A stretch of 64,000 bases of DNA from Lachnospiraceae bacterium. GTDB taxonomy: Bacteria; Bacillota; Clostridia; Lachnospirales; Lachnospiraceae. Each line of letters opens with the position of its first letter. Positions within the stretch are counted from its first letter, which is position 1. The stretch lies in NCBI GenBank assembly GCA_030825115.1, contig JAPJQL010000014.1, positions 1 through 64,000 of the forward strand. Reading direction: 5' to 3'. Under the pieces are notes generated by a model. It saw only the letters and a program-made list of their open reading frames with translations. It was not told the DNA's origin and ran no database searches. This document shows positions 15,002-23,039 of the stretch, one piece after another. The translations under genes and the position numbers were made by a program.

Positions 15002-15229
15002 TCAGTTCACCCCCTTGCCTGATTCTCTTTGAACGCCCGTCGCTCCCTCAAGAAGATATCCTATTTCAACTTTAAACATCCTCGACATTTTTATAAGTGC
15101 AGAGCTGGGAACATCCGTCTCTTCATTGATCCAGTTGTAATATGTCTTCAATGAAATTCCGATTTTTTTCGTTAGTTCCTCTTTGGTTAAACCTTTTCTT
15201 ACTCTTTCAGCCTCTATATTTCTGAGCAT
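15002..15229 (-). CDS. Cro-like XRE-family regulator
   Basis: A 75-residue single-domain helix-turn-helix protein: GLTKEELTKKIGISLKTYYNWINEE is the DNA-binding HTH, with typical ALIKMSRMFKVEIGYLLEG following. It is the first gene of the early operon, divergent from the CI-like repressor and sharing an operator region. AAAGGAGGGCGGAG precedes the ATG. By position it should act as Cro, turning off repressor synthesis and committing the phage to lysis. Confidence 0.9.
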   Translation of the reverse strand: MLRNIEAERVRKGLTKEELTKKIGISLKTYYNWINEETDVPSSALIKMSRMFKVEIGYLLEGATGVQRESGKGVN

Positions 15230-15245
15230 CTCCGCCCTCCTTTCT

Positions 15246-15258
15246 GCTCAATTTGAGC
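15246..15258. promoter_or_regulatory. phage operator 1 (GCTCA-N3-TGAGC)
   Basis: Perfect palindrome GCTCA ATT TGAGC between the cro -10 and its ribosome binding site. The same half-sites recur at a second operator. A degenerate half-site (CGAGCA) lies between the cro -35 and -10. Expected binding site of the CI and Cro proteins. Confidence 0.8.
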
Positions 15259-15269
15259 TTTATGCATAT

Positions 15270-15298
15270 ATATTAAACCCATTACGAGCATTTGTCAA
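15270..15298 (-). promoter_or_regulatory. early (cro) promoter
   Basis: TTGACA and TAATAT on the minus strand with 17-base spacing, reading into the cro-like gene and the whole early operon. Confidence 0.8.
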
Positions 15299-15318
15299 TA
15301 CCATTCTTGCAAAATATT

Positions 15319-15331
15319 GCTCATTTTGAGC
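15319..15331. promoter_or_regulatory. phage operator 2 (GCTCA-N3-TGAGC)
   Basis: Perfect palindrome GCTCA TTT TGAGC, ten bases upstream of the -35 of the repressor promoter. Same half-sites as operator 1, 73 bases away, which suits cooperative binding or looping. Confidence 0.8.
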
Positions 15332-15340
15332 ATTATCCTA

Positions 15341-15369
15341 TTGACACAATGTAATAAATTACATATAAT
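15341..15369 (+). promoter_or_regulatory. repressor maintenance promoter
   Basis: TTGACA and TATAAT on the plus strand with exactly 17 bases between, ending just upstream of the repressor's AGGAGG. A strong consensus promoter for the lysogeny genes. Confidence 0.85.
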
Positions 15370-15390
15370 GGGCTTACAGGAGGTGTTAGA

Positions 15391-16146
15391 ATGACTTTTG
15401 GTGAACGACTTACGGAACTACGTATAGAAAATGGATATAGTAAGAGAAATGAATTTGCAGAAAAACTTGGTATACCTAGTACTACTCTCAGAAATTATGA
15501 AACAGATGCAAGAGAACCAGGACATACATTTCTAAAACAGATTTCAGAATTGTTTAATGTTTCTGTTGATTATTTACTTTGCCTTACGGATGAAAAAGAA
15601 GTTTTGAATTCTTTTCGTCTGAAAACATCAGAATATGAACATATAAAAAAATACCGCGCCCTTGACGACATCGGTCGCCGGCATATTGATACTATTCTTG
15701 CATGGGAAACTGAAAGAGTCTTCCACCAGACTATCCATATCGAGAATGAAGCAAAAGATGACGAAGTACCAGTATATATTCTGAATTATTATCAGCGTCT
15801 CGCATCAGCCGGAAGTGGAGAGTATTTATTTGATAATATCCCTACAGATACAATCGAAGTCCCGATCACCCCAATCTCAGAACAAGCAGACTTTGTTATT
15901 GGAGTCAACGGAAATTCCATGGAGCCAACCTACAGTGACGGTGATAAAGTATATGTTGAAATATCCAAAGAAATCTCCACTGGTAGCATAGGCATATTTA
16001 CTAAGGGAAGTGAATGCTTCATTAAAGAGCTAGGGAATGACCGACTGATATCTCACAACGCTGACAAAAAAACATATCCAGATATTCCAGCCAGCGAAGA
16101 CATTAAACTTGTTGGTCGCGTACTTGGAAAAGTAGAAGAAGTATAA
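15391..16146 (+). CDS. CI/LexA-like prophage repressor (HTH + S24 peptidase)
   Basis: A 251-residue repressor that keeps the prophage silent. Residues 1-62 are an XRE helix-turn-helix (RNEFAEKLGIPSTTLRNYE). The C-terminal half is a self-cleaving S24/LexA peptidase: cleavage site ASA-GSG at 140-141, nucleophile S176 in GNSMEPTYSDGD, general base K212 in CFIKELG. RecA-stimulated autocleavage should cause SOS induction, which parallels the LexA-box promoter elsewhere in the prophage. AGGAGGTG precedes the ATG. Two downstream genes on the same strand may be expressed with it in lysogens. Confidence 0.95.
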   Translation: MTFGERLTELRIENGYSKRNEFAEKLGIPSTTLRNYETDAREPGHTFLKQISELFNVSVDYLLCLTDEKEVLNSFRLKTSEYEHIKKYRALDDIGRRHIDTILAWETERVFHQTIHIENEAKDDEVPVYILNYYQRLASAGSGEYLFDNIPTDTIEVPITPISEQADFVIGVNGNSMEPTYSDGDKVYVEISKEISTGSIGIFTKGSECFIKELGNDRLISHNADKKTYPDIPASEDIKLVGRVLGKVEEV

Positions 16147-16190
16147 AAGTCATTGGCTTTTTAATAAAATAAACAAAGCGAGGAAAAAGG

Positions 16191-16559
16191 ATGGAATCAA
16201 ACACAAAATATTGTAAACATTGTGGAGAACTTATTGATTTTGAATGTGTAGTATGCCCTAAATGCGGTAAACAAGTTGAGCAATTAACAAACAATAATGA
16301 TACTCCAATTATCATTAATAACTCTGCATCATCCAGTGCCAGCGCGAGTGCTACAATAGTTACTCCGGTTGCAAATGGACGAGAAAAAAACAAATGGATT
16401 TCTTTGCTGCTTTGCATCTTTACCGTCTGTGGTCACAAATTTTACGAAGGCAAAATTGGCATGGGAATCCTATATCTTCTTACTGGTGGATTGTTTGGCA
16501 TTGGCTGGGTAATTGATATCATTGCTCTCATCGGAAAGCCAAACCCTTATTACGTATAA
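16191..16559 (+). CDS. zinc-ribbon TM2-domain membrane protein
   Basis: A 122-residue protein. The N-terminal ribbon is CKHCGELI then CPKCGKQVEQL; a Ser/Ala/Thr/Asn linker follows (residues 36-62). The TM2 domain has two membrane helices (WISLLLCIFTVCG, then the HKFYEGKIGMGILYLLTGG motif and WVIDIIALIG). It lies 45 bases after the repressor and is likely co-transcribed, so it is expressed in the lysogen. A+T-rich. It may sense or alter envelope state; no defined function is known for such prophage TM2 proteins. Confidence 0.8.
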   Translation: MESNTKYCKHCGELIDFECVVCPKCGKQVEQLTNNNDTPIIINNSASSSASASATIVTPVANGREKNKWISLLLCIFTVCGHKFYEGKIGMGILYLLTGGLFGIGWVIDIIALIGKPNPYYV

Positions 16560-16621
16560 TCATCACTATTAAAATATTGGCTGGTTTTATAAACCACGAA
16601 TAACTGGGAGGAGCAAAGTAT

Positions 16622-17947
16622 ATGGCATTACTAGATTTTCTAAAAACGAATGAATTAAAACGTATATCCGAGTTAGAAGAAGAAAATCAGAACCTCAGAT
16701 CACTTGCATGTCCTGATGCACAGCAATTATTTAAATTGCAGCAAGAAATCGAAGATATTGAAAAAGTAAAAAAGAAACTTGAAGAATCCATTGAGCAGCT
16801 TAATCATGTTGAAAACCATGCAAAAAATAACATTAGCAATTTGAATGATGAAATTCAGTCCTTAAATGCCAGCATATCTCAGAAAAAATCTGAAATCATT
16901 TGCCTTGATGAAGAGATACTTGTTCAGGAATTTGGACTATATAAACCACAATACAATTTCGCAAGTGCTCTTGACTACAAAGAAGAATTGACTAAAATAC
17001 GACAAAAGCAAAAAGATTTAATAAAAGCCAACGCTGCGGTATCTGGTAATACAAATTGGACCGTAAACGATAATAAAGTAAAAGGGCGTAAAATGGTAAA
17101 TGATACTATGAAACTGCTTTTAAGAGCATTTAATAGTGATTGTGATTCTATTATTGCCAAGGTTAAATATAGCAATTTTGATTCATCGCTTGACAGAATC
17201 TATAAATCAGCAGAAACCATATCAAAACTGGGAACTGTGATGGGTATTTCAATCACAAAACAATACTTAGATTCAAAAGTTAAAGAACTTCGTCTCGCTT
17301 TTGAGTATCAAACTAAAAAACAACAAGAAAAGGAAGAGCAAAAAGCAGCAAGGGCAGAGCAACGTGAACAAGCTAAAATCCAAAAAGAATTAGAGGAACA
17401 ACGTAAGAAAATTGAAAAAGAGCAAACTCATTATCAAACTGCATTTGAAAAGCTTAAAATTCAACTTGAGCTCCATCCAGATAACCCAGATTTATTAAAT
17501 AAAAAGGCTGAATTGGAACATCAGCTTAAAGATATTGACAAAGCTCTCTCTGATGTAGATTATCGGCAGGCAAATATGAAAGCTGGTTATGTATATATCA
17601 TTTCCAATATAGGTGCTTTTGGCGAAAATGTTTATAAAATCGGAATGACAAGACGACTAGAACCACAGGATAGAGTTGATGAGCTTGGCGATGCATCTGT
17701 TCCATTTAACTTTGATGTTCACGCCATGATTTTTTCAGATAATGCTCCCGCTCTAGAAACCGCTCTGCACCATGCTTTTGAAGATAGAAAGCTCAACATG
17801 GTAAATCAACGTCGCGAATTTTTCAATGTGACTCTTGATGAAATAAAAGCAGTTGTCAAAAAGAACTATGATAAGACTGTAGAATTTATTGATGTCCCAG
17901 ATGCAGAGCAATATCGCATTAGTTTAAAGATGAAAACAACAAAATAG
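16622..17947 (+). CDS. DUF4041 coiled-coil protein with GIY-YIG (MUG113/T5orf172) nuclease domain
   Basis: A 441-residue protein. A short N-terminal helix, then a long coiled coil (residues about 15-105), a DUF4041-like middle (about 110-235), a second charged coiled coil (about 230-310) and a C-terminal GIY-YIG-type domain from residue 321: YVYIISN at 323-329, YKIGMTRR at 338-345, and a conserved glutamate in ALETALHHAF. The family is known from phages and defence islands; the biochemical role is not established. GGGAGGAG precedes the ATG. It is the third gene after the repressor, hence probably made in lysogens. Confidence 0.82.
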   Translation: MALLDFLKTNELKRISELEEENQNLRSLACPDAQQLFKLQQEIEDIEKVKKKLEESIEQLNHVENHAKNNISNLNDEIQSLNASISQKKSEIICLDEEILVQEFGLYKPQYNFASALDYKEELTKIRQKQKDLIKANAAVSGNTNWTVNDNKVKGRKMVNDTMKLLLRAFNSDCDSIIAKVKYSNFDSSLDRIYKSAETISKLGTVMGISITKQYLDSKVKELRLAFEYQTKKQQEKEEQKAARAEQREQAKIQKELEEQRKKIEKEQTHYQTAFEKLKIQLELHPDNPDLLNKKAELEHQLKDIDKALSDVDYRQANMKAGYVYIISNIGAFGENVYKIGMTRRLEPQDRVDELGDASVPFNFDVHAMIFSDNAPALETALHHAFEDRKLNMVNQRREFFNVTLDEIKAVVKKNYDKTVEFIDVPDAEQYRISLKMKTTK

Positions 17948-17958
17948 TACATAAAAAA

Positions 17959-17987
17959 CCGCCCCGGTGCTACCAACACCAAAGCGG
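17959..17987. terminator. stem-loop after the lysogeny block
   Basis: CCGC / GCGG and GGTG / CACC arms right after the stop codon, with a run of As before and CTTT after. It is a better terminator on the minus strand than on the plus strand. Confidence 0.4.
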
Positions 17988-18024
17988 CTTTCACATAGAT
18001 TTCTCTTGCCGAACTGCTCCGACT

Positions 18025-18057
18025 TGATATAATCTGCTTCACACCCAAATTATATCA
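18025..18057. repeat. inverted repeat upstream of integrase
   Basis: Perfect nine-base arms TGATATAAT / ATTATATCA around a 15-base loop. Together with a 14-bp perfect palindrome (TTGCGATATCGCAA at 18113) immediately before the integrase start, it is a candidate regulatory or recombination-factor binding site. Confidence 0.4.
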
Positions 18058-18142
18058 TCTCTGGTGCGTCCTGGCAAGGGGCGTATTTTTTATACCCCAA
18101 AACCTAAAATCATTGCGATATCGCAACAGAAAGGATGATATC

Positions 18143-19183
18143 ATGAAGTTACCAAACAATTACGGCTGCGTCTACAAAATGACCGGAAAACGCCGGCGCC
18201 CCTACGCCGTCCGGGTGAAAATCGGCGAACACGACAACGGTACTGCCATCTACAAATATCTCGGATACTTTGAAAAATCAGCGGATGCATACACATTTCT
18301 GGCGAAATACAACGAAGGGCTTGTCACGCCAGACAACCGCCTAAAAAGCAATATCCTGTTCCGCCAGGTATTCGACGAATGGATCACAGAACATGAGCGG
18401 TACAAGGATGTTGGCAAGCAGGCACATGCATCCTACACCTTAGGATTTAACCAGTTAAAAGATTTACACGACAAGGTATTCTGCATGTTGCGTGTAGATG
18501 ACCTGCAGGCGCAGATAGACAAGCTGGAGAACATGTCAGAATCCACGATACAGAAGCCTATCACGCTTCTCCACTTCATGTACAAATATGCCTTAAAGAA
18601 AGAATACGTGGATAAAGATTACTCCCAGTTCATCATCCGCGTATCGGCCAGGGAAAAGCAGCAAATGCACAAAGCATTCTCGCATACCGAAATAGGAAAA
18701 CTATGGGCAGATGGCTCAGAAGACGCTAAGCGGCTGCTGATATTTATTTACACTGGCTTCCGCGCTACGGAATTGCTGGAAATGCGAAAAGAAAACGTGC
18801 ACCTGAATGATTCATATATGATTGGCGGAAAGAAGACTGATGCCGGAAAAGACAGGGCTGTACCGATCCATAAGAAGATACTTCCACTGGTAAAGGCGTT
18901 TTATAAGAGTTCCAACACTTATCTTTTTGAGGAGAATGGCAAGCCTATCACCTATATGCACTTCAAGGATTACCATATGATCCCTCTTATGGAAAAGCTT
19001 GAGATGAAGCATACCCTGCACGATACCAGGCACACCTGTGCATCACTATTAAAAGAATACGGGTGTGATGACTTGTATCGGAAACTTATCCTCGGACACC
19101 ACATCAGCGATTTAACAGACCGTGTCTACACCCATGTAGAAATCGCCAGGCTAAACCTTGAGATAAATAAAATCGAAATTTGA
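18143..19183 (+). CDS. int: phage tyrosine recombinase (integrase)
   Basis: A 346-residue integrase that inserts and excises the prophage. The N-terminal arm-binding domain covers about residues 1-65 (YGCVYKMTGKRRRPYAVRV), the SAM-like core-binding domain about 70-160, and the catalytic domain the rest. Catalytic residues: R207 in TGFRATEL, K in GGKKTDAGKDR, H293 and R296 in HDTRHT, H319 in LGHH and the nucleophile Y329. AAAGGA lies seven bases before the ATG. It is transcribed towards the prophage end and its stop lies about 100 bases from the spoIIIAG stop, so the attachment site is adjacent. Confidence 0.95.
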   Translation: MKLPNNYGCVYKMTGKRRRPYAVRVKIGEHDNGTAIYKYLGYFEKSADAYTFLAKYNEGLVTPDNRLKSNILFRQVFDEWITEHERYKDVGKQAHASYTLGFNQLKDLHDKVFCMLRVDDLQAQIDKLENMSESTIQKPITLLHFMYKYALKKEYVDKDYSQFIIRVSAREKQQMHKAFSHTEIGKLWADGSEDAKRLLIFIYTGFRATELLEMRKENVHLNDSYMIGGKKTDAGKDRAVPIHKKILPLVKAFYKSSNTYLFEENGKPITYMHFKDYHMIPLMEKLEMKHTLHDTRHTCASLLKEYGCDDLYRKLILGHHISDLTDRVYTHVEIARLNLEINKIEI

Positions 19184-19184
19184 T

Positions 19185-19218
19185 TTGTGTATTTTTTGTA
19201 TATCACTTGTGTATTTTT
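19185..19218 (+). repeat. 12-bp direct repeats, candidate integrase arm sites
   Basis: TTGTGTATTTTT occurs twice with starts 22 bases apart, immediately after the integrase gene. Paired direct repeats at this location fit arm-type binding sites in the attachment region. Inference from position and spacing. Confidence 0.45.
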
Positions 19219-19278
19219 ATCCTCTAATCCGACATTTTCAGATAATACAGACACCATAAAAACAACGCAAAATCAAAG

Positions 19279-19302
19279 GCGGGTGGATTTTACTCCACCC
19301 GC
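19279..19302. repeat. inverted repeat across the spoIIIAG stop codon: candidate att core or terminator
   Basis: Perfect nine-base arms GCGGGTGGA / TCCACCCGC flank six bases that contain the spoIIIAG stop codon. This geometry is what a tyrosine-recombinase core looks like (inverted core sites around a 6-8 bp overlap), and one side is host and the other phage. It could instead be a terminator for spoIIIAG, although the following U-tract is poor. Confidence 0.5.
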
Positions 19303-19949
19303 TTTAGTACTTTTATCTTATGAGCCGGCAGGTCAAATAATGCTTCCATTGCAGCAGAAATTTCTGCCCGCACTGTGGGACTTCCCCCGCCCGAGGCACT
19401 GATGATGATACCGGACAGTTCCGGGCGTAGCTCCTTTTCGATAATGGGGGCGCTCTGCCCGTCTCCGGTCGTGAACACGGTCGAAGAGCCATTCTCCTCA
19501 TTTTCAATCTTCCTTGTCCCGCCGGCGCTGTCTTTTTCATCGGTTATGGAGCGGGAGGAGCTGTTATCCGTGTGAACCACTTTCTGGGCAGAAGATTTGA
19601 GCACGATCATCACATCCACCTTGCCCACCCCATCCACATTTTTCAGGATTTCCCGTACTCGCTGTTCCAATTCCGCTTCGTAGGAATTGCCGGGCCGGGC
19701 TGCTGCCGCAAGGGCCGCTTCTGCCCCGCCTGCGCCGGAATCTTCCTCCCACGCATCCGGCGAGATATCCCCGGCTCCCCCTCCCTGGGGTGCAGTTGTC
19801 TGAATCCCGCCAGCCCTGCCGGATGCGGATACCGCCCGGCTCTTTTGTGTCAGACTCTCCACCGGAAATGCCAGAATACAGAGTATGACTCCGATGGTCA
19901 GAAAAAACAGCCACTTATCCCTGCCCTTCCACGATTTGAATTTCAACAT
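19290..19949 (-). CDS. spoIIIAG: stage III sporulation protein AG
   Basis: Ring-forming component of the SpoIIIA-SpoIIQ channel between mother cell and forespore. 219 residues: short basic N-terminus, one membrane helix (KWLFFLTIGVILCILAFP), then an extracellular ring-building domain (YEAELEQRVREILKNVDGVGKVDVMIVLKSSA) and the conserved end SGIIISASGGGSPTVRAE to LPAHKIKVLKR. The C-terminus appears intact although prophage DNA begins right at the stop codon. Start chosen at the ATG after GGAGG; it overlaps spoIIIAF. spoIIIAH, normally the next gene, is missing from this position. Confidence 0.95.
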   Translation of the reverse strand: MLKFKSWKGRDKWLFFLTIGVILCILAFPVESLTQKSRAVSASGRAGGIQTTAPQGGGAGDISPDAWEEDSGAGGAEAALAAAARPGNSYEAELEQRVREILKNVDGVGKVDVMIVLKSSAQKVVHTDNSSSRSITDEKDSAGGTRKIENEENGSSTVFTTGDGQSAPIIEKELRPELSGIIISASGGGSPTVRAEISAAMEALFDLPAHKIKVLKRVE

Positions 19950-20592
19950 ATGCTTCCTCCAGGTTATAATAAGATGCAATCTTCCTCCGCAGCCTGGCGA
20001 CCGCCGCCCGCTCTTCTTCCTGCCGCTTTCTTTCTTCGGCATGGGGTATCCCCGTTTCTGTCTCATCTGTATGGCTGCCTGACGGCCCTATTTTTTCAAT
20101 CGGGGATATGGTGATGTCTGTAGAATCCACGACTGCCGCGCCCAAAGGTTCCCCGGCCAGCGCCACCTTCATGGATACCGACTGCACCATCCCAAACCGT
20201 TCTGTCTCCTGCTCCCGCCCGATCGCGGCCCTGCACGCCAGCACGGTCAGTCCGCTGTCCTCTGCCATCATCGTCAGGTCCTGGCCTACGGCCTCCTCAT
20301 ATTGCAGGATCATCTGTTCCAGGCGCTGTTCTTCCACGCCCAGAAGTTCCTGCCTCAGATCGTCGGCCTGATAGCGGAACACAAAAGACTCATAATAATG
20401 GGCTATCTTGTCTTCCAGCCTCAGGCTGCCCGTAAATGGCTGCACCACCAGAAGGATCAGCACCATCCCGGCAAAAAGCTTTAGATATTTGCCATACTTT
20501 TTTCCCGGAAGCAGATTATCCAGGATCGACATAAACAAGATATAGCAGGTAATATTGCGAAGCCATCCATACAGCCCTTCGATCGTTCCCAC
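19915..20592 (-). CDS. spoIIIAF: stage III sporulation protein AF
   Basis: SpoIIIA channel component in the mother-cell membrane. 225 residues with two N-terminal membrane helices (NITCYILFMSILDNLLP and YLKLFAGMVLILLVVQPFTG), then a long soluble part of coiled coil and ring-building-motif type fold. The YGKYLKLFAGMVL pattern is characteristic. Start GTG lies within an AGGAGGTGG run, so the ribosome binding site is probably the GGAG a few bases earlier. The 3' end overlaps spoIIIAG. Confidence 0.93.
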   Translation of the reverse strand: MGTIEGLYGWLRNITCYILFMSILDNLLPGKKYGKYLKLFAGMVLILLVVQPFTGSLRLEDKIAHYYESFVFRYQADDLRQELLGVEEQRLEQMILQYEEAVGQDLTMMAEDSGLTVLACRAAIGREQETERFGMVQSVSMKVALAGEPLGAAVVDSTDITISPIEKIGPSGSHTDETETGIPHAEERKRQEEERAAVARLRRKIASYYNLEEAYVEIQIVEGQG

Positions 20593-20634
20593 CTCCTTTT
20601 TCTCCGCTTACCCGTCCCCGGATCTGCCAAATCC

Positions 20635-21864
20635 TCATGCCAGATACGACACATTGGTTCCCGCACAGATGAGCGCAATGGTAAGGACAAACAGGAGCAG
20701 GGAGGAAACCACCAGCCCCAAAAGCAGCTTTTGTCCGTCCGCCACACTGCTGATGCATGCCACCAGCCGCTTATCGCAGACCGGCTGCATCATGGCCGCA
20801 ACACCCCGGTACAAAAAAAGCAGCACGAGCAGTTTTAACACCGGAACCAGGCTGACGAGCACCAGCAGTATCACCGCCGCCGCCCCCATCGTATTTTTGA
20901 TCAGGACTCCTGAGCCAAGCATGATCTTTGTCACTGCGCCTGCCCCCTGCCCGATGCCGGGAATGACCTGAAGCAGCTTCTGCACCCCTGCCGTATGCAC
21001 GGAATCCGCATAGGGGAGCACCAGCCCCTGGATCACCTGAAATCCCAACACGATGCCGATCAGCGATTTGGTCCCCCACTCCACCCCGGTCTTGATCAGC
21101 CCGGTCAGCTTTGACAACATGTCCTCTTTTGTGATATGCCCCGCCATGACCAGCAGGATATAAATCTGGGTGACCGGCACCAGCATACTCACATACATCC
21201 ACTGCACCGCCGTGATCAAAAACAGGACAACTTCATACCAGGCCACCGACGAAAGGCTTCCCCCCGCCCAGGCCACCGTCATAAAGTATGCGGGTATCAG
21301 GGCTTTCAGAAATTCCATCTGTTTTTCCAGCACCTCTTTTGCAATCGTCACGCTGTCTGCAAATCCAGCCGCAAGGACCGTAAATGCCAACAGGTATGTC
21401 ATGAAAAATCCCGTCTCCGAAATCTGGCTTCCGGTAAAGATATCCGAAAAATTGGCAAACACGGCTCCGATCAGCCCCAGGGCCAGCAGCTGCCCTGCCA
21501 TCTGTCCGCCTCTGGAGATTTCCCGCACAAGCGCGTCCCTGGCAGCCGACAAGATCATCCCCCCGGCTGCTTTCCCATTGCCCGCCAGCAGCTCTTTCAT
21601 CAGGCCGCTAAACGTCATGCCTGCTCCTGCCCCGTCTGTCTCCTGTTTTAAAAACCGGTCCAGCTCCGACCAGTCAGCCGGTCCTTCGGGAATCACATTG
21701 TCCAGTCCGTCCAGGGAAGCTCCTTGTTCTGCTGCCAGCGCCGTCCCCGTAAATCCGGTGATTCCGGCCAGCAGACCAACTGCCGCAAAGACTGCCGCAA
21801 AGATCCTCCAAGATCCCATCCGGCCGCTTCCCGGATACCGCCCTGTTCCCCGTCCCGGTTTCAT
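20635..21864 (-). CDS. spoIIIAE: stage III sporulation protein AE
   Basis: Polytopic membrane subunit of the SpoIIIA complex, 409 residues, about the expected length. A cleavable or anchoring N-terminal hydrophobic segment (IFAAVFAAVGLLAGITGF) is followed by an acidic extracellular stretch (residues 40-100) and seven to eight membrane helices. Conserved pieces include AFTVLAAGFADSV, LIPAYFMTVAWAGG, IGIVLGFQVIQG and VIPGIGQGAGAVTKIMLGSG. The ATG overlaps the spoIIIAD stop codon (ATGA); the open frame extends upstream only as overlap with spoIIIAD. Confidence 0.95.
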   Translation of the reverse strand: MKPGRGTGRYPGSGRMGSWRIFAAVFAAVGLLAGITGFTGTALAAEQGASLDGLDNVIPEGPADWSELDRFLKQETDGAGAGMTFSGLMKELLAGNGKAAGGMILSAARDALVREISRGGQMAGQLLALGLIGAVFANFSDIFTGSQISETGFFMTYLLAFTVLAAGFADSVTIAKEVLEKQMEFLKALIPAYFMTVAWAGGSLSSVAWYEVVLFLITAVQWMYVSMLVPVTQIYILLVMAGHITKEDMLSKLTGLIKTGVEWGTKSLIGIVLGFQVIQGLVLPYADSVHTAGVQKLLQVIPGIGQGAGAVTKIMLGSGVLIKNTMGAAAVILLVLVSLVPVLKLLVLLFLYRGVAAMMQPVCDKRLVACISSVADGQKLLLGLVVSSLLLFVLTIALICAGTNVSYLA

Positions 21865-22247
21865 GACAAAAACCCCTGCAGTGTCTCCATCAGCGCCAGA
21901 AGGATCGGCATACTCACCGCCAGAATCGACAATTTCCCGAAGATTTCTATCTGTGTCCCGATCGAGCCATACCCCGCATCCTTGCAGATCCCGGAGGCAA
22001 ACTCCGCAATATAGGTAATCCCCGTCATCTTCAGAAGCGTTGTCAGATAAACCCGGTTGATCTTTATAAAATCCTGTACCTGGCGCATGGCATCCAGTAT
22101 GGTTTCCAGCTTGGAAATCCCGTAGAAAAAGATAAAGCATCCGGCTGCCGCCGCCAGATAAGTCCCGTACTCTCCTTTTACTCCTTTCATCTGTACCGCA
22201 AGAAGGACTGCCGTGATTCCTACAATCCCGATCGTTATTACCGTCAT
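21861..22247 (-). CDS. spoIIIAD: stage III sporulation protein AD
   Basis: 128-residue membrane protein of the SpoIIIA channel, related to SpoIIIAC. Four hydrophobic segments: residues 4-20, 29-46, about 72-86 and 103-125. Family hallmarks: IKINRVYLTTLLKMTGITYIAEF then SGICKDAGYGSIGTQIEIFGK. It is just downstream of spoIIIAC and coupled to spoIIIAE by a four-base overlap. Confidence 0.95.
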   Translation of the reverse strand: MTVITIGIVGITAVLLAVQMKGVKGEYGTYLAAAAGCFIFFYGISKLETILDAMRQVQDFIKINRVYLTTLLKMTGITYIAEFASGICKDAGYGSIGTQIEIFGKLSILAVSMPILLALMETLQGFLS

Positions 22248-22255
22248 GCCATCAC

Positions 22256-22450
22256 CTACAATGCAAACAGATTTTTTATGGTTTCAAACAGCTCATAGAT
22301 ATAAGGCACCATCCAGAACAGGACCAGGATCAAACCGGCAAGGCTGGTCAAAAATGCCTGCTCCTCCCTGCCGCTGTGCTTGAGCACCTGGCAGATGACG
22401 GACACCAGTATCCCTACCGCGGCTATTTTAAATATCAGATTGACTCCCAT
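22256..22450 (-). CDS. spoIIIAC: stage III sporulation protein AC
   Basis: 64-residue membrane protein with two helices (LIFKIAAVGILVSVICQVL and TSLAGLILVLFWMVPYIYEL) separated by the conserved KHSGREEQAF loop. Length and pattern are typical. The ATG chosen is preceded by AAAGGGGTAGGG; an earlier in-frame ATG would add a charged, unconserved extension. Confidence 0.95.
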   Translation of the reverse strand: MGVNLIFKIAAVGILVSVICQVLKHSGREEQAFLTSLAGLILVLFWMVPYIYELFETIKNLFAL

Positions 22451-22505
22451 CCCTACCCCTTTCTCCTCCGGTTCTCCGCCTTGTTCCGGCACGTTCCGGT
22501 ATGAT

Positions 22506-23039
22506 TCAGCTTAATAATATGGCAAGGAACAGACCGCCCATCACGCCCAGGCTGGTATACAGCCTGCTCCGCTCCTGCTTATGTTCTCTGAGTCCCTGTA
22601 TCTCCAAATCCAGCTGTTCCAGAAAGAGCAAAAGGTTTCGCTCCTGCATGTCCCGGTCCATAAATCCCAGATGCTCCCCCATCCCGGCCAGGTTCTGCCT
22701 GTCCTTCTCCGTCATAGCCGTCTCCTGCCCAAGCCCTTTTATCTCATCCTTCCATATCTGGATCAACGGTTCGCCCTGCTGCTCCCGAATCCGCTCTGCC
22801 ACCTGCAAAAACAGCTCCGACAACGCCCCCTGTGTCCGCCTTCCCACCGCGTCAAAGGCCTCTTCCAGCGGAGCATTGGCATAGATGATCTGTCCCTTCA
22901 GAAGAAATATCATCTGGCGGAGCTGCTCCAGTGTCTTTAACCGTTCCCCGTACCGCGCAGCCATCCAAAATCCATACCCCGAAGTCCCCGTCACGATCAG
23001 GATACAGCCTGCTGTCTTCATCCAGATGCTAATTGTCAT
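22506..23039 (-). CDS. spoIIIAB: stage III sporulation protein AB
   Basis: 177-residue protein resembling GspF-type secretion platform proteins, thought to sit under the SpoIIIA channel. An N-terminal hydrophobic helix (AGCILIVTGTSGYGFWMA), a long helical cytoplasmic domain with LEQLRQMIFLLKGQIIYANAPLEEAF (conserved) and a C-terminal membrane segment (LGVMGGLFLAILL). The start overlaps spoIIIAA by eleven bases. Confidence 0.95.
   Translation of the reverse strand: MTISIWMKTAGCILIVTGTSGYGFWMAARYGERLKTLEQLRQMIFLLKGQIIYANAPLEEAFDAVGRRTQGALSELFLQVAERIREQQGEPLIQIWKDEIKGLGQETAMTEKDRQNLAGMGEHLGFMDRDMQERNLLLFLEQLDLEIQGLREHKQERSRLYTSLGVMGGLFLAILLS

Noticed and set aside
21170..22018. Plus-strand frame of about 280 codons opposite spoIIIAE
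   Set aside because: Antisense shadow of a well-identified gene; Ser/Pro/Arg-rich.
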